DNA of 12,121 nt, from the NCBI GenBank assembly GCA_020629335.1, contig JAHDDN010000132.1, forward strand, positions 1-12,121, read 5' to 3'. Of this stretch, positions 6,701-12,121 are shown piece by piece. The notes under the pieces are model-generated. The model was not told the DNA's origin. It ran no database searches and saw only the letters and a program-made list of their open reading frames with translations. Positions within the stretch are counted from its first letter, which is position 1, and each line of letters begins with the position of its first letter. Source of the stretch: Chitinophagales bacterium (GTDB taxonomy: Bacteria; Bacteroidota; Bacteroidia; Chitinophagales; UBA2359). The translations under genes were made by a program, and so were the position numbers.

Positions 6701-8439
6701 TCTGATTGAACAGCATCCAAAAGGACGATACTCAATAGCTTTTTGACTGCTTGGTCTTGAGTTAAACTTAGCAAACTTAACGGAATAATTGTTTCGGCTT
6801 GGTAGGCACGTCTAACAATTGTATGAGCTTCTTTCCATGCTAAAGCTTGCAACTCTTCTTCTGGATGATTTAAGACTTGGATTAGCAAAGAAAGATGATT
6901 GGTATCACCCATTTCGCCTAATTTTCGGATAGCGCTTCTAAGTCGTAACTCATCAGTAGGGGGATTTTGTTGAATGACTTTAGCCATAAATGGAGCCAAG
7001 GGATTGGCTTCTCTAAGTCCTATTTTTTCAATTATATGCGCTTGGAATGGCAGTCTATTCTTTTCGATGTATTGAAGAATAGAAAGATGGTCATTCGATA
7101 AGAATAAAAGTAATTCTATAGCCTCTCGTTCCCAAGTCGGCACCTTCTTTTTAATCGTTTTTTTAAACTCTAATAAGCCTTTCATTCGATCAATACTTTC
7201 TTGACCGCCTAATTTTTTTAATGCCTGAGAACAAAGCTTAGGATAAGTCGTAAATAGATCGAGTATCGCTGATTCGGCTTCTCTGTGTTCTTGTTGGCAT
7301 AAAGCATCTAAAATTAATCCTATATGGCTGCGATAGGCTTGCTGTGTTAATAAATTGAATAATATTTTGGGGGCTTCAATAGCATGATGTAAGCTTAATA
7401 ATTTGATCCATTTTATTTGTTGAGCAGCGTTAAAAGTATGATCTTCTATCTCTAATATTTTTTCATTTTTGGGTTGTAAATTAAGAATGACACTCAAGGG
7501 AATTGATTCCTCATTTAAGTATTGCTCTATCAAATATTTTTGCTCTTTTGCATTGAATGGAATTCCCTTTTTTATATACTTTTGCCACAGCTGCCCCATT
7601 CCCTTAAATGGGTGAATTTTCATGGCTTTTATAATATACTTGATGTCTTCTTTTTGAGGATTTTGGGCACAAGCTTTTATTATTTCTTCTGTAATAGATG
7701 GACTCCATTTTTCTTGGAGTATTCTTCTAAGAAATGGATGCTGAGGCCATTTTGCTAATAACTGAATAGCTAATTCTCTTAAACCTTCTTCTTTTCTTTC
7801 TAAAAGTAAACGGATGGAAACTTCTGGACATTCCTTAAAGGTATAGGGTGCAGACATTATTAAATCTGCTGCTTGATAAACAATCTCCAAATGGCCTGAC
7901 TTTAAGCTATGTAAACAGCATTTTTGAAAAATTTCAAATGTGAGTAAGCCTGTTTTAATTCCATATTTTACTAATGATAAAATAGCGATTTGTACGGAAT
8001 AATTGGAGTCGTGCAAGCCTGCTTCTAAGATGGCTGATAAATTCCCTTTTGACTTGGGTTCGATATTTGTAATGGCTTTTGATAATAGATATTTATTCGG
8101 ATAGATCATTGCTTCCTTGGGAGCGAGTATTAAGTGGGTTTTTAACCAAGCTAATTCTACATAAGGAATAAGCTCATCAGACTGCCACTTAGGGAGATAA
8201 TGGGCTTGATTTAACTGCCTAAATACTGTGGCTAAAGCTAATTGAATTTCGTAGGAGTAGGTACTTAATTTTTTAGCACATTCTTGGAAAGAGGGGATGA
8301 CTGCTTCTAAGTCTTCCTTGTCCAATTGTAGGGCAAGATGGCAGGCTAATAAGATATCTGCTTCTGTTTGGAGGGGATTAGATTGAAGGTAAGATTTTAT
8401 TTCAGCAGAATATGTGGTTTTGTTGAGTTGGGTTGGCAT
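3799..8439 (-). CDS. Giant HEAT-like alpha-solenoid protein of unknown function
   Basis: The 1546-residue product is almost entirely predicted helix pairs with the leucine/alanine/isoleucine spacing of HEAT-type repeats. The clearest units are near residues 130-165 (SVQIAILSLVKYG), 500-545 (LRSAIRKLGEMGD, ALAWKEAHTIVRRA), 605-720 (DPHIIKFVLECLGN, LRQALIGLTKI, NMNIKKTAAAYLEKHA) and 1470-1535 (LLRQAIRILSYGN, VKEAAEAGLVHLG). The middle, about 750-1450, is helical but too diverged for me to assign repeats. There is no signal peptide, membrane segment or recognisable catalytic motif, so a cytoplasmic scaffold or binding protein is the natural inference. The start ATG at 8437-8439 has no ribosome site; the frame is closed by TAG at 3799-3801. 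It is a single gene, convergent with the kinase, with no operon partner. The true function is unknown. Confidence 0.85.
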   Translation of the reverse strand: MPTQLNKTTYSAEIKSYLQSNPLQTEADILLACHLALQLDKEDLEAVIPSFQECAKKLSTYSYEIQLALATVFRQLNQAHYLPKWQSDELIPYVELAWLKTHLILAPKEAMIYPNKYLLSKAITNIEPKSKGNLSAILEAGLHDSNYSVQIAILSLVKYGIKTGLLTFEIFQKCCLHSLKSGHLEIVYQAADLIMSAPYTFKECPEVSIRLLLERKEEGLRELAIQLLAKWPQHPFLRRILQEKWSPSITEEIIKACAQNPQKEDIKYIIKAMKIHPFKGMGQLWQKYIKKGIPFNAKEQKYLIEQYLNEESIPLSVILNLQPKNEKILEIEDHTFNAAQQIKWIKLLSLHHAIEAPKILFNLLTQQAYRSHIGLILDALCQQEHREAESAILDLFTTYPKLCSQALKKLGGQESIDRMKGLLEFKKTIKKKVPTWEREAIELLLFLSNDHLSILQYIEKNRLPFQAHIIEKIGLREANPLAPFMAKVIQQNPPTDELRLRSAIRKLGEMGDTNHLSLLIQVLNHPEEELQALAWKEAHTIVRRAYQAETIIPLSLLSLTQDQAVKKLLSIVLLDAVQSETRSLHIQNFLSHLSEVVSMEVIEERIVPLLSHKDPHIIKFVLECLGNTRSTKVLNQLAQFIHPQQDIYTLRQALIGLTKIKDNGLEEQVIPLLYHRNMNIKKTAAAYLEKHATTRSLTDLLHWLKIHDNPGFRSSLNTALRNITGDQYSFLIINEIENSNSTKEQELLALAFHDKIGFKHIVNKAASFPKLCETTCYQEWKEATKQKANLESSLAFIKHYKSSIKELEAVTINSSVSVEDLKEIESIASSYRFNSLARQSLFPILREQLHESTEYWPIIIPLIAKWKPILNTAETRIVLSQNKADKWANQLFFLDVNTEELQLENMLDWKPENWQKQIFNHHLEQQPIANLLNHLIENDKSVLVAQLALKESNIQLHQLNKQLTAFYWGLEKINLANYHTVEKEVGNWILKTSPNPPAKLLANRWRKANVEGKINLLLSRKMDVSSFKKEIEQLYDSCNASQKKQLLSYFENELGFEDLILNSFKKYLDTQKSPYWGNKKLQSKQIQLLEKHPDRISIIEERKDNLSLYSDDFLKEVIQEADLWTEENQLSQRLKSLPVERVWNLIKQGVESKKWDLLYLLKDYQPVVEELAALLSKLNPSETEILFDWLLHFPKPIRFPELEQSLMEYIKSWANPALAWRLLFSLDVWESTQSTSLSNELIKIFAPSSNDAKTQMLEILVANPVKSLLNSDSFKQAIKEHSSNDIHQLLRLSALLEGTYWSDFKQAKIGVEHLIELNQFDPKKAIHHFNSMKEKMEELSLSDQAYLLEELYPQATFGKEITIHIAQILSTEVLFLDSLKDENKARFKKAINQLLLKNQLPQEIDQSQLLKNLFQEPNEPLINVIKKLLFDPHDKKARNLYLRLLKKALPKSEYLEINAEVLHFSDPPLLRQAIRILSYGNYYQATPNIIPLLYHAKKEVKEAAEAGLVHLGEKSLPMLIKAAAKARPDKRARIEGIIEVITPKDE

Positions 8440-8492
8440 CAGGTTTAATTTTTCATCAAGTTAGTTTTTTTAGAGGAATTATACAAGCGCTC

Positions 8493-8525
8493 CTGGCCCC
8501 TCCTTATTTATGGTGGGGGATTAAT
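8493..8525 (+). repeat. Left imperfect direct repeat flanking element copy 2
   Basis: The segment begins CTGGC, contains CTCCTTATTTA and ends GATTAAT; the same order recurs at 8787-8818 on the other side of element copy 2. The repeat can itself form a weak hairpin (CCCC / GGGG arms around 8497-8519). It lies just upstream of the HEAT-repeat gene. Confidence 0.6.
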
Positions 8526-8536
8526 TGTATTGGCTT

Positions 8537-8780
8537 AGGGATGGAAGTGGTATGTGGCGTGCATGGCCTGACTTACGGAACTTAGCTGGACGTAGGCTGG
8601 CCTGCAAGGCAGACAAGTACAGCTTAGTGGAGTAGGAAGGACATAGCCACATAAGAACGGACAGCCCGACCATGCGCCTTCGGCGAATGATTAATGCATA
8701 ATGATGAATGACTAATGGCTCGTGCTGCGCACTTGCTTTTACAACTGCATGGTAAGCCCCAAACCAAAAAATCAATTCAA
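8537..8780 (-). ncRNA. Structured interspersed element, copy 2
   Basis: The 135-nt core runs from 8671 down to 8537 and matches copy 1 without any gap. Pairs kept or swapped include TATGTGGC with GCCACATA (core 19-26/114-121), CTAAGCTG with CAGCTAAG (45-52/84-91, against CTAAGGTA/TACCTAAG in copy 1), and GCCT-TGC-AGGC at the apex. Upstream it shares CGCC-GAA-GGCG and about 38 further bases with copy 1, then diverges, and begins with a degraded GGGGCTTACC version (8760-8751) of the 5' motif. The minus-strand open frame (8787-8521) starts with the same MVGLSVLMWLC as copy 1, which explains why gene callers would annotate it. It is transcribed, if at all, towards the HEAT-repeat gene. Confidence 0.6.
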
Positions 8781-8786
8781 CTACCA

Positions 8787-8818
8787 CTGGCTACTCCTTA
8801 TTTAAGGGGAGGATTAAT
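8787..8818 (+). repeat. Right imperfect direct repeat flanking element copy 2
   Basis: CTGGC, CTCCTTATTTA, GGGGA and GGATTAAT follow in the same order as at 8493-8525. Within it CTCCTT / AAGGGGAG form a small hairpin. Confidence 0.6.
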
Positions 8819-8820
8819 GG

Positions 8821-8855
8821 AAACAAAAAAGCCAATACGATGATCGTATTGGCTT
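8821..8855 (-). terminator. Intrinsic terminator of the GIN-domain gene
   Basis: A perfect 12-bp stem, AAGCCAATACGA (8829-8840) / TCGTATTGGCTT (8844-8855), has a 3-base loop. Read on the minus strand the stem is followed by TTTTTTGTTT. It lies about 95 bases after the stop of the 8951-9745 gene, in the right orientation to end its transcript. Confidence 0.88.
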
Positions 8856-8950
8856 AGAGGAATGATTCTTAACTTATCTCATTCATTTAGAATTATCCCT
8901 TTTAATTTAACTATGAACTCATTTAAAGTTTTATTAGATTGAACAGTTTC

Positions 8951-9745
8951 CTATAATTTGGATGCTCCTTTGTGTTTGATATTACTTAAATTTTTGACGT
9001 CTTCTTCTAGGTATTTAGGATTACCGTAGTAGCTCAAATTTGATACTTCTTTCACTTTGGCGTAAAGTGCAGTGCCAACATTTAGTGAGCAGTTAGATGC
9101 ATTAGAAACGGTTACGGCACATTCTTCCCCTTTAAATTTTTTGCCTGTTAAATTGCTGGCACTGGTTACGAATATTTCTGCTTCTTTATTTACATTTCCT
9201 TCTAATGTCAGATTAGAGCCATTCTTGACATGTACTTTTAGTTGATCTAAATTTACATTACAATCAGCATTACTGCCGCTTGTAATGACTAAATCTAAGG
9301 CATTATTATTCAGTCCATCTGCTATTTGAAGATAAGCACCTTCTTTGGCGATGATTTCATTAATCTGGCCTGAGCTAATGAAGACCTTAATACCTTTATC
9401 TGTTTTTAAAGAAGAGCTAAGAGATAGGACTAACTGATTTCCGTTAGTGCTGCTGTTGATTAAGGGGAGTATATTTTCTTGGGCTTCGAGTCGGAACGTA
9501 TTTTTATTGTCATTCAATACAAATAACTGCATACCGTTTCCAACGACTACTTTCTCAATATTATTGATGGCTCTTTCTTCACTTACTACTGGGCCTTTGC
9601 CTTTGGTTGCTTTGGCATTTGGGCTGGTTTTATAATGGAGAGATTGGCTATCTTCGCAATAAGAGGACTTCTTTGATTGAGCGAATATATCGCTATTATT
9701 AAATACCATTAAGGTGATTAATAGGGCTAACAAATGCTTGATCAT
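8951..9745 (-). CDS. Secreted GIN-domain (DUF2807) beta-solenoid protein
   Basis: The 264-residue product starts with a signal peptide (two lysine-flanked residues, then LLALLITLMVF, and a likely cleavage near FAQ at about 21-23), so it is exported. The body fits the GIN/DUF2807 domain called putative auto-transporter adhesin head, common in Bacteroidota: it begins near INNIEKVVVGNGMQLFV and ends with the family's typical YYGNPK motif. Short repeats spaced by about 20 residues (GSNAD, GSNLTL, ASNLTG, ASNCSL, VSNLSY, LSNIKH) look like rungs of a beta-solenoid. No membrane anchor, lipobox or type IX sorting domain is visible. The family has no established biochemical role; an adhesive or envelope function is only inferred. 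It is a single gene closed by a strong terminator. Confidence 0.9.
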   Translation of the reverse strand: MIKHLLALLITLMVFNNSDIFAQSKKSSYCEDSQSLHYKTSPNAKATKGKGPVVSEERAINNIEKVVVGNGMQLFVLNDNKNTFRLEAQENILPLINSSTNGNQLVLSLSSSLKTDKGIKVFISSGQINEIIAKEGAYLQIADGLNNNALDLVITSGSNADCNVNLDQLKVHVKNGSNLTLEGNVNKEAEIFVTSASNLTGKKFKGEECAVTVSNASNCSLNVGTALYAKVKEVSNLSYYGNPKYLEEDVKNLSNIKHKGASKL

Positions 9746-9883
9746 AATTGTATTTTTAGAGATTTTGTAATTTTTGGCTTTATGAAATCATTACAATTTC
9801 CGTGCTTCTATTATTAATGTCCCTAAAAATTTAAAAAGGTTGGAATTAAATTGATTTTTTTTGAAAAAAAGAAAAGATAAGGG

Positions 9884-9911
9884 GTAGAGACGCATTGCAA
9901 TGCGCCTCTAC
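9884..9911. repeat. GTAGAGACGC-type palindromic intergenic repeat
   Basis: A 28-bp near-perfect palindrome, GTAGAGACGCATTG / CAATGCGCCTCTAC, with one mismatched pair. Similar GTAGAGACG palindromes are known as dispersed repeats in Bacteroidota and cyanobacteria. It lies 12 bases beyond the stop of the DUF1569 gene and on the minus strand is followed by a T-rich run, so it may also serve as that gene's terminator. Confidence 0.8.
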
Positions 9912-9923
9912 ATGGCCTTCATT

Positions 9924-10376
9924 TTATACCCCGAATTGGCGTAGGTGGTGATCAATGTGTTTATAGGCAAATTTGCTGATTTGTTCGCTATCCATTTTAC
10001 CAAAGAATGGATGTACAAAACCGTTATAATCAGTGGATTTCATTCTTGGATATTGTTCTAATAAGCTAATCCAGAGAGCTTTTTCTTGCTCTATATTGCC
10101 ATCTCCTTTAAATTTCAGATCTGGATGTGTTGGGCTATTCTTTGATAAAGGATTATCATTTTTAATGCTTGCATTTAAGGCCATTTTGCCAAAGATTCTA
10201 CCAATGAACCTTCTACTATATTGCTTTTGTCTGAGCATTAAACGCTCATTTTCAGTGCAGTGCTTTAGCATTTGGTAAAGGTTCATTTTGCCCCATTGAG
10301 CTTCAGCGCCTTCGCTTAATTGATTGATTCTTGTTTTGAATTCGTTGATTGTCTGAGTTTCGAAAATACTTTTCAT
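9924..10376 (-). CDS. DUF1569 family protein, DinB-like fold
   Basis: The 150-residue cytoplasmic protein matches DUF1569, a small family in the DinB/YfiT-like four-helix superfamily. Typical features are the N-terminal helix after IFETQTINEFKTRI, the W-G-K-M-N-LYQMLKHC segment, HPFFGKMD and the terminal YKHIDHHLRQFG. The histidines in MLKHC and in KHIDHHLRQ are in the places where DinB-like proteins bind a divalent metal, so a metal-dependent thiol-transferase-like activity is conceivable but undemonstrated. Length is normal for the family. It is separated from both neighbours by more than 150 bases, so I treat it as a single gene. Confidence 0.85.
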   Translation of the reverse strand: MKSIFETQTINEFKTRINQLSEGAEAQWGKMNLYQMLKHCTENERLMLRQKQYSRRFIGRIFGKMALNASIKNDNPLSKNSPTHPDLKFKGDGNIEQEKALWISLLEQYPRMKSTDYNGFVHPFFGKMDSEQISKFAYKHIDHHLRQFGV

Positions 10377-10511
10377 CGTAATTAGTTTTTGTGTTAAATA
10401 TTGATTTCACCCTAATGACGATCCAACTCAGAAAAATAGGACAGATTTGAAAAATATTTTCCAAAAAAAATGTAATGCGCTCATTTTCAACAACTTAAAA
10501 ACCACCCCTAA

Positions 10512-10542
10512 CCCCTCCTTTTTTAAGGAGGGGGACTTTTTT
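10512..10542. terminator. CCCCTCCTT/AAGGAGGGG hairpin, probable terminator downstream of arsM
   Basis: A perfect 9-bp stem, CCCCTCCTT (10512-10520) / AAGGAGGGG (10525-10533), has a TTTT loop. On the plus strand a T-run follows directly (10537-10542). On the minus strand, the direction of arsM, a TTTTT run follows about ten bases later. Hairpins of this kind are common dispersed repeats in this phylum, so it may be a repeat that works as a terminator. Confidence 0.55.
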
Positions 10543-10566
10543 CACAAGCTCCTTAGTATTTGACGA

Positions 10567-10586
10567 ATGTATGCGTCTCTATATAC
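10567..10586 (-). repeat. Degenerate half copy of the GTAGAGACGC palindrome
   Basis: Read on the minus strand this is GTATATAGAGACGCATACAT, sharing TAGAGACGCAT with the 9884-9911 palindrome. Only one arm is present. The match is short, so it may be chance. Confidence 0.35.
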
Positions 10587-10593
10587 GAGTATT

Positions 10594-11643
10594 TTAACAA
10601 CAAGCTTCCCCACTATTTTCCCCTTCCTTAAACGGCATATTACCTCCACAGCCTTCAAAAATGCCGTAATGCGTATCCCAAGAGCCATAAAATTCAAAGT
10701 GTTTATTAAAACGAGTATCGTGTAGCATTTTGTAAGTATTACCACAAACGGTCATCATTTTTCCTTTAGGGAAATTATGGTGGCCATCTAAATTATAAGA
10801 GTGCGCTTGTCCTTCTATACTACCTTTATATACGACAGCTTGACCATAATCTTCACAATCATTTTCCAATCCATCAATCTTAAATAAACGATAAGTAACA
10901 GAGAAAAATTGAATATCACCCACCTTATCTTCTAAGTCTTTATTTTCAATAGTAATACCTTTACTTTCTACCACTCTTGGATCAGTAAAGCCTGCTTTCT
11001 TAGCATATTTCAAAAAATCATTCCAATATAATGCCCCACTCAAACATTCCCCCCAGAGCACTGCATCATTTTGCAATTCTGCACTGATACGTCTATCACT
11101 ATATACATCGCTAAAGTACATTTCTCCGCCTTTTTTCAGTAAGCGAAATACATCTTGCAGGACTTTTTCTTTGTTCAAAGCTAGATTAATCACACAATTA
11201 GAAATGATCAAATCAAAGCTTCCTTCCTCTAAATCCAACTCATCCAAATGATCTATATTTCCCTTGACAAATTGAATATTGGGTTTCGCATAGCCAAATT
11301 CGGTGGTGTGATAATCAATATACTTATTCGCCACCGCCAATTGCTCCTCCGTCATATCAATGCCTGTCACTTGCCCCTCCTCTCCTACTAATTTAGAAGC
11401 GATATAACAATCTCTTCCACTTCCAGAACCAAGATCCAATATTTTCAATCCTTTCAATTCATTTGGAATCGTCAGTCCACAACCATAATATTTCTCCTTG
11501 ACCTCCTCATGCACTTGCTTCAATATTTCCAATATATGCTTAGGCGGTGCCGTTAAGGTACAACAAGCATTGGTCTTCAAATCGGCAGAACGCTCTAATG
11601 TCTGCCCATAATACTCTTGTACTTCAGTGTGTTTCGTATCCAT
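10594..11643 (-). CDS. arsM: Arsenite S-adenosylmethionine methyltransferase
   Basis: The 349-residue cytoplasmic enzyme would methylate trivalent arsenic using SAM and a thiol. The Rossmann motif is ILDLGSGSGRD (68-78), followed by the acidic strand end GIDM (94-97). Cysteines expected for As(III) binding are all visible: C27-C28 (NACCT), C55 (YYGCG), C150 (SNCVINL) and C200 (GECLSGALYW), matching the pattern of characterised ArsM enzymes. The C-terminal third contains GCGGNMPF and ends in a vicinal Cys pair (C348-C349) of the kind seen in related bacterial ArsMs. No arsR, arsC, acr3 or other arsenic gene is in the window; the gene stands alone, unlike many ars operons. The ATG at 11641-11643 is the best start because the family's N-terminus begins shortly before the CC pair. 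Regulation is not evident. Confidence 0.93.
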   Translation of the reverse strand: MDTKHTEVQEYYGQTLERSADLKTNACCTLTAPPKHILEILKQVHEEVKEKYYGCGLTIPNELKGLKILDLGSGSGRDCYIASKLVGEEGQVTGIDMTEEQLAVANKYIDYHTTEFGYAKPNIQFVKGNIDHLDELDLEEGSFDLIISNCVINLALNKEKVLQDVFRLLKKGGEMYFSDVYSDRRISAELQNDAVLWGECLSGALYWNDFLKYAKKAGFTDPRVVESKGITIENKDLEDKVGDIQFFSVTYRLFKIDGLENDCEDYGQAVVYKGSIEGQAHSYNLDGHHNFPKGKMMTVCGNTYKMLHDTRFNKHFEFYGSWDTHYGIFEGCGGNMPFKEGENSGEACC

Positions 11644-11669
11644 GATCTAATTTTGATAAAAATGAAGCG

Positions 11670-11677
11670 CAAAAATA
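11670..11677 (-). promoter_or_regulatory. Possible Bacteroidota -7 promoter motif of arsM
   Basis: The minus strand reads TATTTTTG, fitting the Bacteroidota -7 consensus TAnnTTTG, 26 bases upstream of the start codon. I see no good -33 TTG partner, and A/T-rich DNA makes chance matches likely. Confidence 0.3.
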
Positions 11678-11714
11678 CATAATTTTGGGGAGCAGTAATG
11701 TCAGATAGGTGATT

Positions 11715-11935
11715 TATTGGGCGCATCCCCATTCTAATTTTTCATCGGCATGTAGGGGCGGACCTATGTGTCCGCCCTCCGATGAAAAATTAGAATGGGG
11801 TCGGGCTATCCGCTCTTATGCACCTATTCGGTAGCTACTACGCTAAGGCATACTTGTCTGCCCTTCGGGCCAGCCTACGTCTGCCTAAGCTTCGTAAGCT
11901 TCCTCATTGACGGTGCATACCGCTTCTATCCCTTG
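11715..11935 (+). ncRNA. Structured interspersed element, copy 3
   Basis: This copy faces the plus strand. The 5' motif is GGGCGCATCCC (11719-11729), the leader is occupied by the nested inverted repeat at 11727-11800, and the 135-nt core runs 11799-11933. It is the most diverged core, yet its length is identical and its arms still pair: TATGCACC (11817-11824) with GGTGCATA (11912-11919), CTAAGGCA (11843-11850) with TGCCTAAG (11882-11889), and apical GCCC-TTC-GGGC (11860-11870). In the reading frame that is open in copies 1 and 2 this copy has a stop codon (TGA at 11908-11910), which speaks against a protein. A T-run at 11939-11945 directly after a GCGCG stretch could mark a 3' end. Confidence 0.6.
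11727..11800. repeat. 74-bp nested inverted repeat in the leader of element copy 3
   Basis: Two perfect 22-bp arms (11727-11748 and 11779-11800, starting CCCCATTCTAA and ending TTAGAATGGGG) surround a second hairpin with stem GGGCGGAC (11756-11763) / GTCCGCCC (11770-11777) and loop CTATGT. The inner GTAGGGGCGGAC unit belongs to a class of dispersed palindromes found in several bacterial phyla. The whole could extrude as one very stable hairpin. Confidence 0.9.
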
Positions 11936-11945
11936 CGCGTTTTTT

Positions 11946-12121
11946 AGTATTGGGGTTTTTAGATGGGCAAAATATACCGATGGGATGGAATGTTTATAAA
12001 AAAAGATGGCCGGTCTGTACCTGGTAGTAAGCATTACAATGTACGTTTGTAAGTGGTGAATAGTAATGGGTCCTAAGCGGTATCTTCGGCCGCGACCCTT
12101 GCAGCCCACCAAATGTAGCTG
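11946..12121. other. Right-edge stretch without a convincing gene
   Basis: No gene can be supported here. The minus strand is open from the window edge to 11885, but its last third runs through the core of element copy 3 and the protein has no recognisable motif. A plus-strand frame at 11963-12052 gives only 29 residues. A GC-rich stem-loop is visible at 12068-12098, with GGGTC / GACCC outside and GCGG / CCGC inside. Confidence 0.5.

Noticed and set aside
8521..8787. Minus-strand 88-codon frame over element copy 2
   Set aside because: Same reasoning as for copy 1; the similarity of the two proteins follows from the similarity of the DNA element.
10542..10745. Minus-strand 67-codon frame overlapping the end of arsM
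   Set aside because: It is a shadow frame of arsM with no motif of its own.
11885..12112. Minus-strand 75-codon frame at the right edge
   Set aside because: It has no recognisable motif, ends inside the core of element copy 3 on its opposite strand, and is open to the window edge only by about 79 codons. A partial gene cannot be excluded but is not supported.

Overview
This window looks like a piece of a Bacteroidota chromosome, possibly a Saprospira-like lineage. The pointers are AT-rich DNA, start codons without a recognisable Shine-Dalgarno sequence, a GIN-domain (DUF2807) secreted protein, a sigma-54 regulator with the GAFTDA variant loop, and intergenic DNA full of palindromic repeats. 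The lineage is inferred from gene content, not from a marker gene.

Layout. Positions 1-905 hold no convincing gene, apart from a possible 14-residue C-terminal end at the left edge; they hold stem-loop repeats and copy 1 of a structured interspersed element. Positions 906-3657 (+) encode a two-component pair: an NtrC-type response regulator and, overlapping it by ATGA, a membrane sensor kinase whose frame is broken at an A10 tract. A GATGGTC heptamer array and another stem-loop fill the convergent gap. Positions 3799-8439 (-) are one giant 1546-residue HEAT-like alpha-solenoid protein. Copy 2 of the element lies at 8537-8780, flanked by imperfect direct repeats. Then come three minus-strand genes: a GIN-domain exported protein (8951-9745, with a clear terminator), a DUF1569/DinB-like protein (9924-10376) and a stand-alone arsenite methyltransferase ArsM (10594-11643). 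Copy 3 of the element lies at about 11715-11935 on the plus strand.

The main unexpected signal is the three-copy element. Its core is exactly 135 nt in all three copies and folds as one long imperfect hairpin. About ten paired columns change in a compensatory way between copies, for example TATGTGGC/GCCACATA against TATGCACC/GGTGCATA. This argues for a folded RNA or single-stranded DNA rather than the small proteins that gene callers would predict there. A second, smaller hairpin family (AAGTC-AAAAA-GACTT) has four copies, also with compensated pairs. A third signal is the A10 tract in the kinase: it contains an in-frame A_AAA_AAC heptamer, and a single -1 slip or one extra A would restore the full protein.

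The regulator and kinase act together and were probably co-transcribed. The remaining genes show no obvious shared pathway; each stands alone between repeat-rich spacers.
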